A stretch of DNA of 64,000 nt from DATJFQ01 sp035492775 (lineage in GTDB: Bacteria; Acidobacteriota; Vicinamibacteria; Vicinamibacterales; 2-12-FULL-66-21): assembly GCA_035492775.1 (NCBI GenBank), contig DATJIW010000058.1:5847-69846 (forward strand), in the 5' to 3' direction. This document shows, in pieces, positions 48,466 to 56,503 of this stretch (its first letter is position 1; the number at the start of each line of letters is the position of its first letter). A model generated the notes under the pieces. That model did no database searches, was not told the DNA's origin, and saw nothing but the letters and a program-made list of their open reading frames with translations. The position numbers were made by a program, and so were the translations under genes.

Positions 48466-49068
48466 TCAGTCGAATCTCGTCACGAGCCGGCGGCTCCGGT
48501 GGGCATCGAGGACGTGCTGCCCCAGCCGCTTGCGAAGGAACACTTTCGACTCCGCTTCGTCGACGGGATGTGGAACGAATCGTATGACGTTGAAGTTCAG
48601 CTGCGCGAGCGCCGCGCGCATCTCGTAAAAACGGTTCTTCGTCTTGACGAGGATCTCGTCGAAGCCGTTGGCGAGCGCCCAGGCTTCCTGCTCCTCCGTC
48701 AGCGCCCGGAAATGCCCCTGACCGCGCCAGTCGGTCCGCGTGCCGCCGATCCACTGATACAGGACCCGCTTGCCGCCGAAATCGACATGGTCCGCCAGCT
48801 GTTCGACGAGATCGGCCAGCTTCGGATCGTTCTCGTCCGGGCGCAGCTCGTGCGCAACCTTGAACGACACCGGCACGATCGTACCCGGGTCGTCGGGCAG
48901 CGGCGCTTCCGCCATCAGAATCTGATGGTCCCGGTCCGAGAGCCGGCGGATCACCTCGGTCGCCGACTTCTTACGCGGGAAATCCAGGAAGAACTCCTCG
49001 ATATACTGAATCTCGAGGGCCCCCTGCTGAAGCGGATACTGCTTGATCAGGTAGTCCACCGAGTCCAA
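48466..49068 (-). CDS. GNAT-family N-acetyltransferase-like protein
   Basis: A 200-residue protein. The acetyl-CoA loop is recognisable in WRGQGHFRALTEEQEAWALANG (R-x-x-Q-G pattern) followed by FDEILVKTKNRFYEM as the strand and helix after it. Start codon is TTG at 49068, the only one after an in-frame stop; a GTG lies at 49059. Neither has a clear ribosome site. Substrate unknown. It is a neighbour of the TrmH-like gene, 49 bases upstream. Confidence 0.7.
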   Translation of the reverse strand: MDSVDYLIKQYPLQQGALEIQYIEEFFLDFPRKKSATEVIRRLSDRDHQILMAEAPLPDDPGTIVPVSFKVAHELRPDENDPKLADLVEQLADHVDFGGKRVLYQWIGGTRTDWRGQGHFRALTEEQEAWALANGFDEILVKTKNRFYEMRAALAQLNFNVIRFVPHPVDEAESKVFLRKRLGQHVLDAHRSRRLVTRFD

Positions 49069-49093
49069 TCATATCGAATCGGCGGACCAATCC

Positions 49094-51529
49094 TCATTCA
49101 GATCTGAGCGCGACGATGGGGTCGACGCGCGTGGCGCGCCGGGCCGGCACGTAGCTCGCGACGAGCGCAACGGCACATAGAATGGCGGCGACGGAGACGA
49201 ACGTCGCCGGATCCGTCGCCGTCACGGAAAACAGCATCGTCGACATGCCGCGCGACACGACGAGCGCGAGCGCGGCGCCGACGGCAATTCCGGCTATCAC
49301 CAGCACCATCGCCTGGCCGACGACCATCTGCAGGACCGTCCGCTCCTGCGCACCGAGCGCCATCCGGATGCCGATCTCGCGGGTGCGCTGAGCGACGGCA
49401 TACGACAGGACGCCGAAAATGCCCACGGCCGCCAGCACCAACGCGACGACGGCAAAGACTCCCAGCAGCAGCAGATAAAAGCGCGGCTGCGAGATCGACC
49501 GCGACACGATTTCGTCGAGCGGACGGATCTTCGACACCGGCAGCGCCGGGTCGACCTGCCCAACCTGTTCCTTTACCGCGTCAGCGAGGGACATCGGAGC
49601 CGTCGCCGTCCTGATGACGACAGCCATCTGCCCGACGGGCCATTGACGCAGCGGCATATACAGCTGCGGCGCATTGGCTTCCGCAAGCCCGAGTTCCTTC
49701 ACGTCGCCGACGATGCCGACAATCTCGCCGCCGGCGCGGACGCGCTGGCCCTTGACGCGTTTGCCCCAGCCCAGCCTGATGGTCTTTCCGATGGGGTCTT
49801 CATTCGGGAAATACTGCCGCACCGCCGACTCGGTGATGAGGACCACCGGCTTGGCGCCCGCGCGGTCGTCTTCCGTGAAACCCCGCCCCCGTTTGATCGG
49901 AATGCCGGTCGTGGAGAAGTAGGACGGTGTGGCGACTCGGATCTCCATCGACGGCTGATCCTGCGGCGCGATCGGTGGACGGCCGAGCACCTCGAACGAG
50001 ATGTTGAAGTCCGACCCGCTCAACGGCAGCATCATCACCGCGCCGGCATTCGTCGCGCCGGGCAGGGCGCGGAGCCGCGGCAGCAACTGATCGAAGAACG
50101 AGACGATGCGATCTTCGTTGTCGTCGCCGTACCGCGAATCGGGGAACGTCAGCTCGAACGACAGCGTGTGATCCGGACGGAAACCGGGATCGACGGCCTG
50201 GAGGCGTGCGAAGCTGCGCAGGAGCAGGCCGGCGCCGACGAGCAGCATCAGTGCGAGCGCCAGTTCGGCGATCACGAGCGCGCCGCGGGTTCGCGAGCCG
50301 CCGCGCGCGCCGACCGCGCCGCGGCCGCCTTCCTTGAGCGACGCCGCCACACCCCGCCGCGTGGCGTGGACGGCCGGCACGACGCCGAACAGCAGACCCG
50401 TCAGCACCGCAATACCAGCGGTGAACAGCATCACGACGGCGTCGACGTGCACGTCGTCGAGACGCGGAATCCCGTCCGGCTTGAGCTGCACGAGAAAGGC
50501 TACGCCCCACACCGCGAGGAGCAGCCCGATCGCGGCGCCCAGGAACGACAGCACGATCGACTCCGTGAGCAGCTGTTTCACGAGCCGGCGGCGGCCCGCG
50601 CCGAGCGCCGTGCGCACGGCCATTTCGGTTTCGCGCACGGCTGCACGCGCGAGGAGCAGGTTGGCCACGTTCGTACAGGCGATGAGCAGCACGAATCCGA
50701 CGGCGCCCAGCAGCACGAGCATCGATGGCTTGACGTCGCCGACGATCGCTTCGAGCAGCGGAACGGTCGTCATGCTGATCGAACCGTCGGCGTCGGGGTA
50801 CTGTTTCGCGAGGTTGGCGGCGATCGTCTTGACCTCGGCCGCCGACTGCTCTGCGGTGAACCCCGGGGCGAGGCGCGCAACGACGCTCAAGTACCACGCG
50901 CCGCGCTGCGTCGAGACGAACCCGGCCTCGTACGCAATCGGCATCCACGCCATGCGATCGCGTGGATAGTTGAACTGCGCGGGCATGACGCCGATGACTT
51001 CCTTGCCGACGCCGTCGATCTGGATGCGGCGGCCGATCACGCCGGGATCGCCGCCGAACCGCTGTTGCCACAACCCGTGGGACAGGACGATGAGATCCGT
51101 TTTCCCGGGCGTGCTCTCGTCGGGCGCGAAGGTCCGTCCGAGTTCGGGCCGGACGCGGAGCACGTCGAAGAACGAGGCGCTGACGGCGGCAACGTCCAGA
51201 CGAACCGGGTCGCCCTCGCCCGTCAGGACCACGCGTTCGGTCTGAATGGCCGCGGCGCTTTGAAGCGACTTCGCCGTATGCGCGACGTCGGTGAAGTTCG
51301 GGCCCGACATCACGGCGCGCTTCGTGCCGTCGTACACGTGGAAGACGCCGACGAGCCTGTCGGATTCGGGAAATGCCAGCGGCTTCAGCAGCACCCCGCG
51401 CACGACGCTGAAGATCGCGCTGTTCGCGCCAATCCCCAGCGCGAGCGTCAGCACGGCGACGAGGGTGAAGCCGGGCGATTTGAGAAGGCGCCGCAGCGCG
51501 TATTGCAGATCCTGGCGCAGAACGTCCAT
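49094..51529 (-). CDS. ADOP-type ABC permease (duplicated FtsX/MacB permease)
   Basis: An 811-residue protein made of two MacB-like permease units: each has a periplasmic MacB_PCD domain and a FtsX domain, about residues 20-420 and 440-811. The first helix block begins FTLVAVLTLALGIGANSAIFS, and the end is YVPARRATRVDPIVALRSE. These 'acidobacterial duplicated orphan permeases' lack a dedicated ATPase gene beside them. Unlike the other two in this window it has no PadR gene next to it and no N-terminal prefix domain. Cargo unknown. Confidence 0.9.
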   Translation of the reverse strand: MDVLRQDLQYALRRLLKSPGFTLVAVLTLALGIGANSAIFSVVRGVLLKPLAFPESDRLVGVFHVYDGTKRAVMSGPNFTDVAHTAKSLQSAAAIQTERVVLTGEGDPVRLDVAAVSASFFDVLRVRPELGRTFAPDESTPGKTDLIVLSHGLWQQRFGGDPGVIGRRIQIDGVGKEVIGVMPAQFNYPRDRMAWMPIAYEAGFVSTQRGAWYLSVVARLAPGFTAEQSAAEVKTIAANLAKQYPDADGSISMTTVPLLEAIVGDVKPSMLVLLGAVGFVLLIACTNVANLLLARAAVRETEMAVRTALGAGRRRLVKQLLTESIVLSFLGAAIGLLLAVWGVAFLVQLKPDGIPRLDDVHVDAVVMLFTAGIAVLTGLLFGVVPAVHATRRGVAASLKEGGRGAVGARGGSRTRGALVIAELALALMLLVGAGLLLRSFARLQAVDPGFRPDHTLSFELTFPDSRYGDDNEDRIVSFFDQLLPRLRALPGATNAGAVMMLPLSGSDFNISFEVLGRPPIAPQDQPSMEIRVATPSYFSTTGIPIKRGRGFTEDDRAGAKPVVLITESAVRQYFPNEDPIGKTIRLGWGKRVKGQRVRAGGEIVGIVGDVKELGLAEANAPQLYMPLRQWPVGQMAVVIRTATAPMSLADAVKEQVGQVDPALPVSKIRPLDEIVSRSISQPRFYLLLLGVFAVVALVLAAVGIFGVLSYAVAQRTREIGIRMALGAQERTVLQMVVGQAMVLVIAGIAVGAALALVVSRGMSTMLFSVTATDPATFVSVAAILCAVALVASYVPARRATRVDPIVALRSE

Positions 51530-51549
51530 GGGCCACCGTTGAGCGAAAC

Positions 51550-51579
51550 CCGTGCCCGGATCCGGGGGCAGACACGGGA
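51550..51579 (-). other. Nested hairpin in ADOP leader
   Basis: CCCGTG and CACGGG (51550-51555, 51574-51579) enclose the palindrome CCCGGATCCGGG, 21 bases upstream of the ADOP start codon. It could affect translation of the permease mRNA. Confidence 0.35.
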
Positions 51580-51726
51580 GGCCAGGAGATCCGCTCGTTT
51601 CCCTGGAAACACGTCGGATCTCGTGACCTTCTGAACTGCTGTTGATGTCGCCCGAATCGTGCGCGCGGGTTGCCACTGAATCGCAGTGTCCGGTGCCGGA
51701 AGCAGGCAGTTCCAGAACCGAACAGA

Positions 51727-52257
51727 TCAGCTGGTGCGCCAGGCGCTGTTGACCAGCGCGTACAAAGCCTGGTCTCTGGGCTTGCCGAATTTGACGCTGC
51801 TCGACCGCAGGACTGCTTCCTTCTGGTAGCCGGCCTTCTCCAGCACGCGCATCGACTGCCCGTTGTCTGCGAACGGGAGCGCGTACAGCCGCAGCAGCCC
51901 GCAATCCTGGAAGGCGTAGTCCGAGACCAGCCGGACGGCCTCGGCGGTGATGCCGCGCCCCCAGTACTGCTCGCCGAGCCAGTAACCGATTTCCGCGGAA
52001 TAGCGCTCGACGTCAGTCCCTGGCGAGAACCCGATACCGCCGACCGGCTCACCAGCGACGTCAATCGCGAACGTGGTGATGGGATGCGCGTCAGCCACGC
52101 TCTCGATGAAGGTGCGCGCATCACCCACCGTGTAGGGATGCGGAAAACGATCCCGCAGCTGGCGCGCGACGTTGGGATTGTTGGCGTGCGCGGCGATCGG
52201 CTTCGCGTCGTTCAACCGCCACGGACGGACGATGCATCGTTCGCCGGTCAACTGCAT
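51727..52257 (-). CDS. RimJ/RimL-type GNAT N-acetyltransferase
   Basis: A 176-residue GNAT protein: strand 1 TGERCIVRPWRLNDA, then GGIGFSPGTDVERYSAEIGYWLGEQYWGRGITAEAVRL, which holds the acetyl-CoA loop, and LYALPFADNGQSMRVLEKAGY at the C-terminal end. RimJ/RimL relatives acetylate N-terminal amines of ribosomal proteins or small molecules. It begins nine bases after the YgjP-like gene, so the two are co-transcribed. Confidence 0.9.
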   Translation of the reverse strand: MQLTGERCIVRPWRLNDAKPIAAHANNPNVARQLRDRFPHPYTVGDARTFIESVADAHPITTFAIDVAGEPVGGIGFSPGTDVERYSAEIGYWLGEQYWGRGITAEAVRLVSDYAFQDCGLLRLYALPFADNGQSMRVLEKAGYQKEAVLRSSSVKFGKPRDQALYALVNSAWRTS

Positions 52258-52266
52258 GAGCGCTCC

Positions 52267-53013
52267 TCAGAACAGCGTCTGCCCCTGGGATTTCAGCCAC
52301 CGCTCCGAGCCGCGGAACCCCGGGTCCATCGACTCCACGCACGCCCAGAACCGCCGCGAGTGATTCGGATGGAGCAGGTGCGCGAGTTCGTGCACCAGAA
52401 TGTAGCGGCGAACCTCGGGCGGCATCAGCAACAGCCGATAGTTCAGCGCAATCGTTCCGCTTGGTGAGCACGACCCCCACCGCGATCGCTGATCACGCAC
52501 CGTCACGCGGCGGACCGTGAAACCGTGCGCGGCAGCCAGCGCGAGGAGCTGGACCGGCAGCTCGCGGGCGGCGGCCGTCCTGATGGCGCGCTGCAGCGAG
52601 GCGCGGACGGTGGTATCCGGAGCGACCACCGCCGAAATCCGCCCGAGCCTGGCGACGACCGCACCGTCCGCACGACAGATCACAATCGGCTGCGGCATGC
52701 CATCGAGCAGCACCCGCGTGCCGTCAACCCACTCATGGTCGGTGACGTTTTCGCGCTGCCGCGCACGCTGCCGCAGCGCCCATGGCAGGTGCCGTTCGGC
52801 GAAACGCAGCGCTTCCGCGCGCGATCCGCCGCGCGGAATCGTGATGCGCAACGCGCCGTCCGGACGAAGACGCATGACGTACCGTCTGGCCCGGCGCATT
52901 CGGACGAGGTGCACGACGAAACGCGCGGCCCCGGCGCCGATCGAGAGGCCGCCGGATGGCGGGGGGTCGACCGCCGTGAACGGCAGCCGCAGCTGGGCGT
53001 CTCCCTGGCGCAC
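52267..53013 (-). CDS. YgjP/DUF45 metal-dependent peptidase-like protein
   Basis: A 248-residue protein. The metallopeptidase motif VHELAHLLHPNHSRRFW (HEXXH plus a third histidine) and the RWGSCSPSGTIALNYRLLLMPP segment define the DUF45/SprT-like group. Start is GTG at 53013, seven bases after the S9 peptidase stop. The family is linked with protein quality control or proteolysis, though no substrate is known. Confidence 0.9.
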   Translation of the reverse strand: MRQGDAQLRLPFTAVDPPPSGGLSIGAGAARFVVHLVRMRRARRYVMRLRPDGALRITIPRGGSRAEALRFAERHLPWALRQRARQRENVTDHEWVDGTRVLLDGMPQPIVICRADGAVVARLGRISAVVAPDTTVRASLQRAIRTAAARELPVQLLALAAAHGFTVRRVTVRDQRSRWGSCSPSGTIALNYRLLLMPPEVRRYILVHELAHLLHPNHSRRFWACVESMDPGFRGSERWLKSQGQTLF

Positions 53014-53019
53014 GATGGT

Positions 53020-55053
53020 TCAGGTCCCGAGGTACTTCTTCAACCAGGCGAACACGGCCTCGTGCCACCGTTCGCTGTTCTTGGCTTTCAGCACCCAGTG
53101 TCCTTCGTCGGGAAAGACGAGTCCTTCGCTGGGCACGCCATCGAGGCGCAGCGCGGTAAAGAGCTGCAATCCCTGATCGACGGGCACGCGGTAATCGCGC
53201 TCGTTCGTGATGACGAGCGTCGGCGTCTTGATATTGGCGGCGGAGAGATGAGGCGAGCAGCGCGCGAAGTTTTCCCTGGCGCGCGTGGATGTCGGCGGAC
53301 CGCCGAACTCCCATTGGGGGAACCACTGTTCTTCGGTCGCCAATGCCATCGATTCCAGGTTGAAGACGCCGTCGTGGGTGACGGCCACCGTGAACCGGTT
53401 GGTATGAGTGATCAGCCAGTCGACTGCGTATCCACCATAGCTCGCGCCCGCGATGCCCGTGCGCTGGGGATCGACGTAGGGCAGCGCGACGACCGCGTCG
53501 AACACCGCGTTGAGGTCGTTCATCGGTTTGCCGCACCAGTCCTGCGAAATCTGATCGACGAAGGTCTGGCCGAAGCCGAACGAGCCGCGCGGATTGGGCG
53601 CCGCGATGACCCACCCCTGCGCGGCCCAGAGCGCGGGATTCCATCGGGACGACCACGAGTCGCCCCACTCACCCTGCGGCCCGCCGTGGATCATGAATAC
53701 GACTGGATACTTCCGGGACGGGTCGAAATTCGGGGGCTTGAGCAGCCAGTACTGCACCGTCACGTCACCGGATTTGACGGTCAGGCTTTCCGGAGCCGGA
53801 GCAGCCACGTCCTTCACCCACGCGTCGTTTTCGTGCGTCAGCGGCGTCGCGTCGCCGCCGGACATCGACGCGCGATACAACTCGGCGGGCGACGTCAGCG
53901 TCGACTTCGAGAACACGATGAAGCCGTCGCCGGCGGACACGGCGCTGACCGACCCGCCTCGTGCGACGAGCCGCGGGGTGCCGCCGGCCAGAGGCACGAC
54001 GTACTCGTTGTCGACCGCATGGTCCGGCGTGGTGAAGAAGATCGACCTGCCGTCGTGCGAGAGCGTGAAGTCCTGGACGGTCAGGTCTGGTGTATCGAAA
54101 ACCGTTCGTCGCGCACCGCTGCCGACGTCGTACACATCGAGGTACCAACGATCGGACTCGAATCCGGCGCGCCGCTGCGCACGAACGATGAGCGAGCGTC
54201 CGTCAGGAGTGAAGACCGGCTCAGCATCCGCCGCAGGATTGCCGCCCGTAATCTTGCGCGCCTCGCCGCCCGACGCGCTGACGATCCAGACGTCGAGGTT
54301 CGTTCCGGCCGCCTGGCGGTCACGCGGCTCGCGGTTGGACACGAACGCGACCTGGCGGCTGTCCGCCGAGAACGCGACGGCGTTGTCCTCGGCCTGCGTC
54401 GGCGGGCTGTCGAACTCGCCGGGCGTGAGATCTCGCGCGACGCCGCCATCGGCCGGCACCGAGAAAATGTGGTGCCGAAGGTCACCGCGCCACTCGTCCC
54501 AATGCCGATACAGCAGCGCCGTCAAATGGTGCACCTTGACGGGATCCTTGTCCGCATCCTCCCGCCGTTTCGCGTTGCACGCATCATCCCTGCAATCGGG
54601 ATAGACGTCGGCGACAAATACGAGCGACCGCGAGTCGGGGGCCCACACGAGCGGAGGCTGCGCGCCGCCTGAGATGCTCGTGATCTTCTGGACGCCCGAC
54701 CCGTCGGCGTTCGCGATGAAGACCTGCGGATCGCCACCGTCCCGCGTAGAGAGGAAAGCGAGGCGGCGGCCGTCGGGGGACCACCGCGGAGTGTTGTCCA
54801 TCGATTCGCCGTCGACGAGCGCGCGCGGGGAACTCGACCCGTCGCTCCGAACGACCCAGATGTCGGCGTTCCGCTTGCCGCTGTCCGCATTCGTCGTCGT
54901 CCGCACGTACGCGACGGCACGCCCGTCGGGGGAGAGCCGCGGATCCGCGACGCGAACGGCTGTGATCAGGTCACGAATCGTCATCGGCCGGCCCGCCATC
55001 GAGACGGCCGCGGCGATGCCAACCCCGGCCACCACGCCGCGTGTCAAAGACAT
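53020..55053 (-). CDS. S9 family prolyl oligopeptidase-type peptidase
   Basis: A 677-residue secreted enzyme; ATG at 55053 has GGAGG eight bases upstream. An N-terminal hydrophobic segment (GVVAGVGIAAAVSMAG) may be a signal or anchor. A beta-propeller of TolB-like blades (RLSPDGRAVAYV, RWSPDGRRLAFLS) occupies residues 30-410; the alpha/beta-hydrolase domain follows with the nucleophile in GASYGGYAVD (about residue 540), the acid in ITNERDYRVP and the base in DEGHWVLK. Likely an acylaminoacyl- or dipeptidyl-peptidase. Confidence 0.92.
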   Translation of the reverse strand: MSLTRGVVAGVGIAAAVSMAGRPMTIRDLITAVRVADPRLSPDGRAVAYVRTTTNADSGKRNADIWVVRSDGSSSPRALVDGESMDNTPRWSPDGRRLAFLSTRDGGDPQVFIANADGSGVQKITSISGGAQPPLVWAPDSRSLVFVADVYPDCRDDACNAKRREDADKDPVKVHHLTALLYRHWDEWRGDLRHHIFSVPADGGVARDLTPGEFDSPPTQAEDNAVAFSADSRQVAFVSNREPRDRQAAGTNLDVWIVSASGGEARKITGGNPAADAEPVFTPDGRSLIVRAQRRAGFESDRWYLDVYDVGSGARRTVFDTPDLTVQDFTLSHDGRSIFFTTPDHAVDNEYVVPLAGGTPRLVARGGSVSAVSAGDGFIVFSKSTLTSPAELYRASMSGGDATPLTHENDAWVKDVAAPAPESLTVKSGDVTVQYWLLKPPNFDPSRKYPVVFMIHGGPQGEWGDSWSSRWNPALWAAQGWVIAAPNPRGSFGFGQTFVDQISQDWCGKPMNDLNAVFDAVVALPYVDPQRTGIAGASYGGYAVDWLITHTNRFTVAVTHDGVFNLESMALATEEQWFPQWEFGGPPTSTRARENFARCSPHLSAANIKTPTLVITNERDYRVPVDQGLQLFTALRLDGVPSEGLVFPDEGHWVLKAKNSERWHEAVFAWLKKYLGT

Positions 55054-55068
55054 CGTTCGGGCCTCCAA

Positions 55069-55512
55069 TCAGAGACGGAACAGCGGCCGGCCGAACGGCA
55101 GGCCGGGCCACGGCTGTGCCACCAGAAGGATGATCAGCGACGCCGCATAGAGCATTCTAGGACTGCGCCCGCGCCGCTCCGCCCGGACCCGGGCGATGTG
55201 CGCCAGCGCGATGGCAACGACCATCGCAAAGGGGTGCTCGACGAGGAAGAACCGCGTCGCCGCGACATGCATTGCAGCTCCCATGTCGCGAAACGCGGCG
55301 GTCGTATTCGGACTGATGAACAGATAAAGCGCCAACCCGATGAGGAACTGGACGTCCAGCAGGATCGTGAACCACAGCCCGGCGCGCGCGCTCCGCGAGG
55401 CCGCAACATCCCGGGGACCACTCGAGATGACGGCTGCGAGGCCCGCAAGGATCACCGCCCAGCGCAACCACGAGTGAACGAGCAGCGTGGCCGAATACAT
55501 GAAGCGCATCAT
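55069..55512 (-). CDS. Small polytopic membrane protein, unknown function
   Basis: A 147-residue protein with four hydrophobic helices: LLVHSWLRWAVILAGLAAVI, GLWFTILLDVQFLIGLALYLF, a third around FAMVVAIALAHIA and a C-terminal one around YAASLIILLVAQP. ATG at 55512 (two adjacent ATGs) follows a GGGGG stretch. The conserved LVHSWLRW start and histidines near the helix ends are reminiscent of small haem- or copper-linked membrane proteins, but no family is assigned. Fifteen bases separate it from the S9 gene. Confidence 0.7.
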   Translation of the reverse strand: MMRFMYSATLLVHSWLRWAVILAGLAAVISSGPRDVAASRSARAGLWFTILLDVQFLIGLALYLFISPNTTAAFRDMGAAMHVAATRFFLVEHPFAMVVAIALAHIARVRAERRGRSPRMLYAASLIILLVAQPWPGLPFGRPLFRL

Positions 55513-55530
55513 ACATCCCCCATGCAGAGG

Positions 55531-55565
55531 GGTGCTCGGTGCTCGGTGCTCGGTGCTCGGTGGTC
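55531..55565. repeat. Heptamer tandem repeat block E (GGTGCTC)
   Basis: Four GGTGCTC units and one GGTGGTC unit in a row, between the DPM1-like glycosyltransferase 3' end and the small membrane-protein gene start (18 bases upstream of its ATG). Confidence 0.92.
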
Positions 55566-55568
55566 GGA

Positions 55569-56342
55569 TCAGTGATGAGGGAGCAGTGATTCCTGACGCT
55601 GTGCGCTTGCAAGGCCTGTCTCGTCGGCGACGCCGAGGGAGGACGCGAAACGGCGGCGGGGCCGATATTTCACGATGCACCAGATCGCTCGTACGCCGTC
55701 TCGCCAGCCGATCTTCTTCCCCTCTTCGTAGGTGCGGCCCGAGTACGAGATGCCGACTTCGTACACCCGATAGCGTCCCGCGGCGATCTTTCCCGTAATC
55801 TCCGGCTCGAATCCGAAGCGATCCTCCTCAATCCGGATGGATTTGATCACCTCGCGGCGGAACACCTTGTAGCACGTCTCCATGTCCGTGAGATTCAGGT
55901 TCGTGAACGCATTCGAGAGGAGCGTGAGAAATCGGTTGCCGAGCGAATGCCAGAAGTACAGCACGCGATGGCACTCCCCGCCCGCGAAGCGGGAACCGTA
56001 GACGACGTCGGCTTTTCCATCGAGGATCGGCTGCAGGAGCTTCGAGTACTCCGCCGGATCGTATTCGAGGTCGGCGTCCTGAATGATGACGATATCTCCC
56101 GTCGCCGCCGAGAAACCGGTCCGAAGCGCCGCGCCCTTGCCGCGGTTGACGTGATGAAAGAGGACGTGCAGGTCAGGGGTGCCGGCGAGCGATGCGAGCA
56201 CGGCCGCCGTGCCGTCTCGCGAGCAATCGTCGACGACGACGATCTCTTTTGTGATTGGTGTGTGTGCCTGACGGACGCGGTCGATGAGCGACCGGATCGT
56301 GGCGGCCTCGTTGTACACAGGTATGACGACCGAGAGCTTCAT
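55569..56342 (-). CDS. DPM1-like glycosyltransferase family 2
   Basis: A 257-residue GT2 enzyme of the polyprenyl-phosphate type. MKLSVVIPVYNEAATIRSLI starts the protein; VVVDDCSRDGT, GKGAALRTGF and IVIIQDADLEYDPAEY are the donor and metal motifs. The DMETCYKVFRREV and IGWRDGVRAIWCI segments are typical of dolichol/undecaprenyl-phosphate glycosyltransferases. It probably charges a lipid carrier with a sugar, used by GT-C enzymes such as the one at 7-8.6 kb; this link is inferred. ATG at 56342 lacks a clear ribosome site. Confidence 0.9.
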   Translation of the reverse strand: MKLSVVIPVYNEAATIRSLIDRVRQAHTPITKEIVVVDDCSRDGTAAVLASLAGTPDLHVLFHHVNRGKGAALRTGFSAATGDIVIIQDADLEYDPAEYSKLLQPILDGKADVVYGSRFAGGECHRVLYFWHSLGNRFLTLLSNAFTNLNLTDMETCYKVFRREVIKSIRIEEDRFGFEPEITGKIAAGRYRVYEVGISYSGRTYEEGKKIGWRDGVRAIWCIVKYRPRRRFASSLGVADETGLASAQRQESLLPHH

Positions 56343-56503
56343 GGCATCGTGCCGGGGAGCAAACGCCGCGCCCGCCGTCCGGACACTGGGCCCCAGCGAA
56401 ACGTCTGTTTTCAAGGGCTTTTGCATACCCCGGGGCGCTGGATGCCGGCTCCCATCCGACCGGGGCGGCCATTTGATATGGCTCCCGGCAGACTTGTCCG
56501 ATC

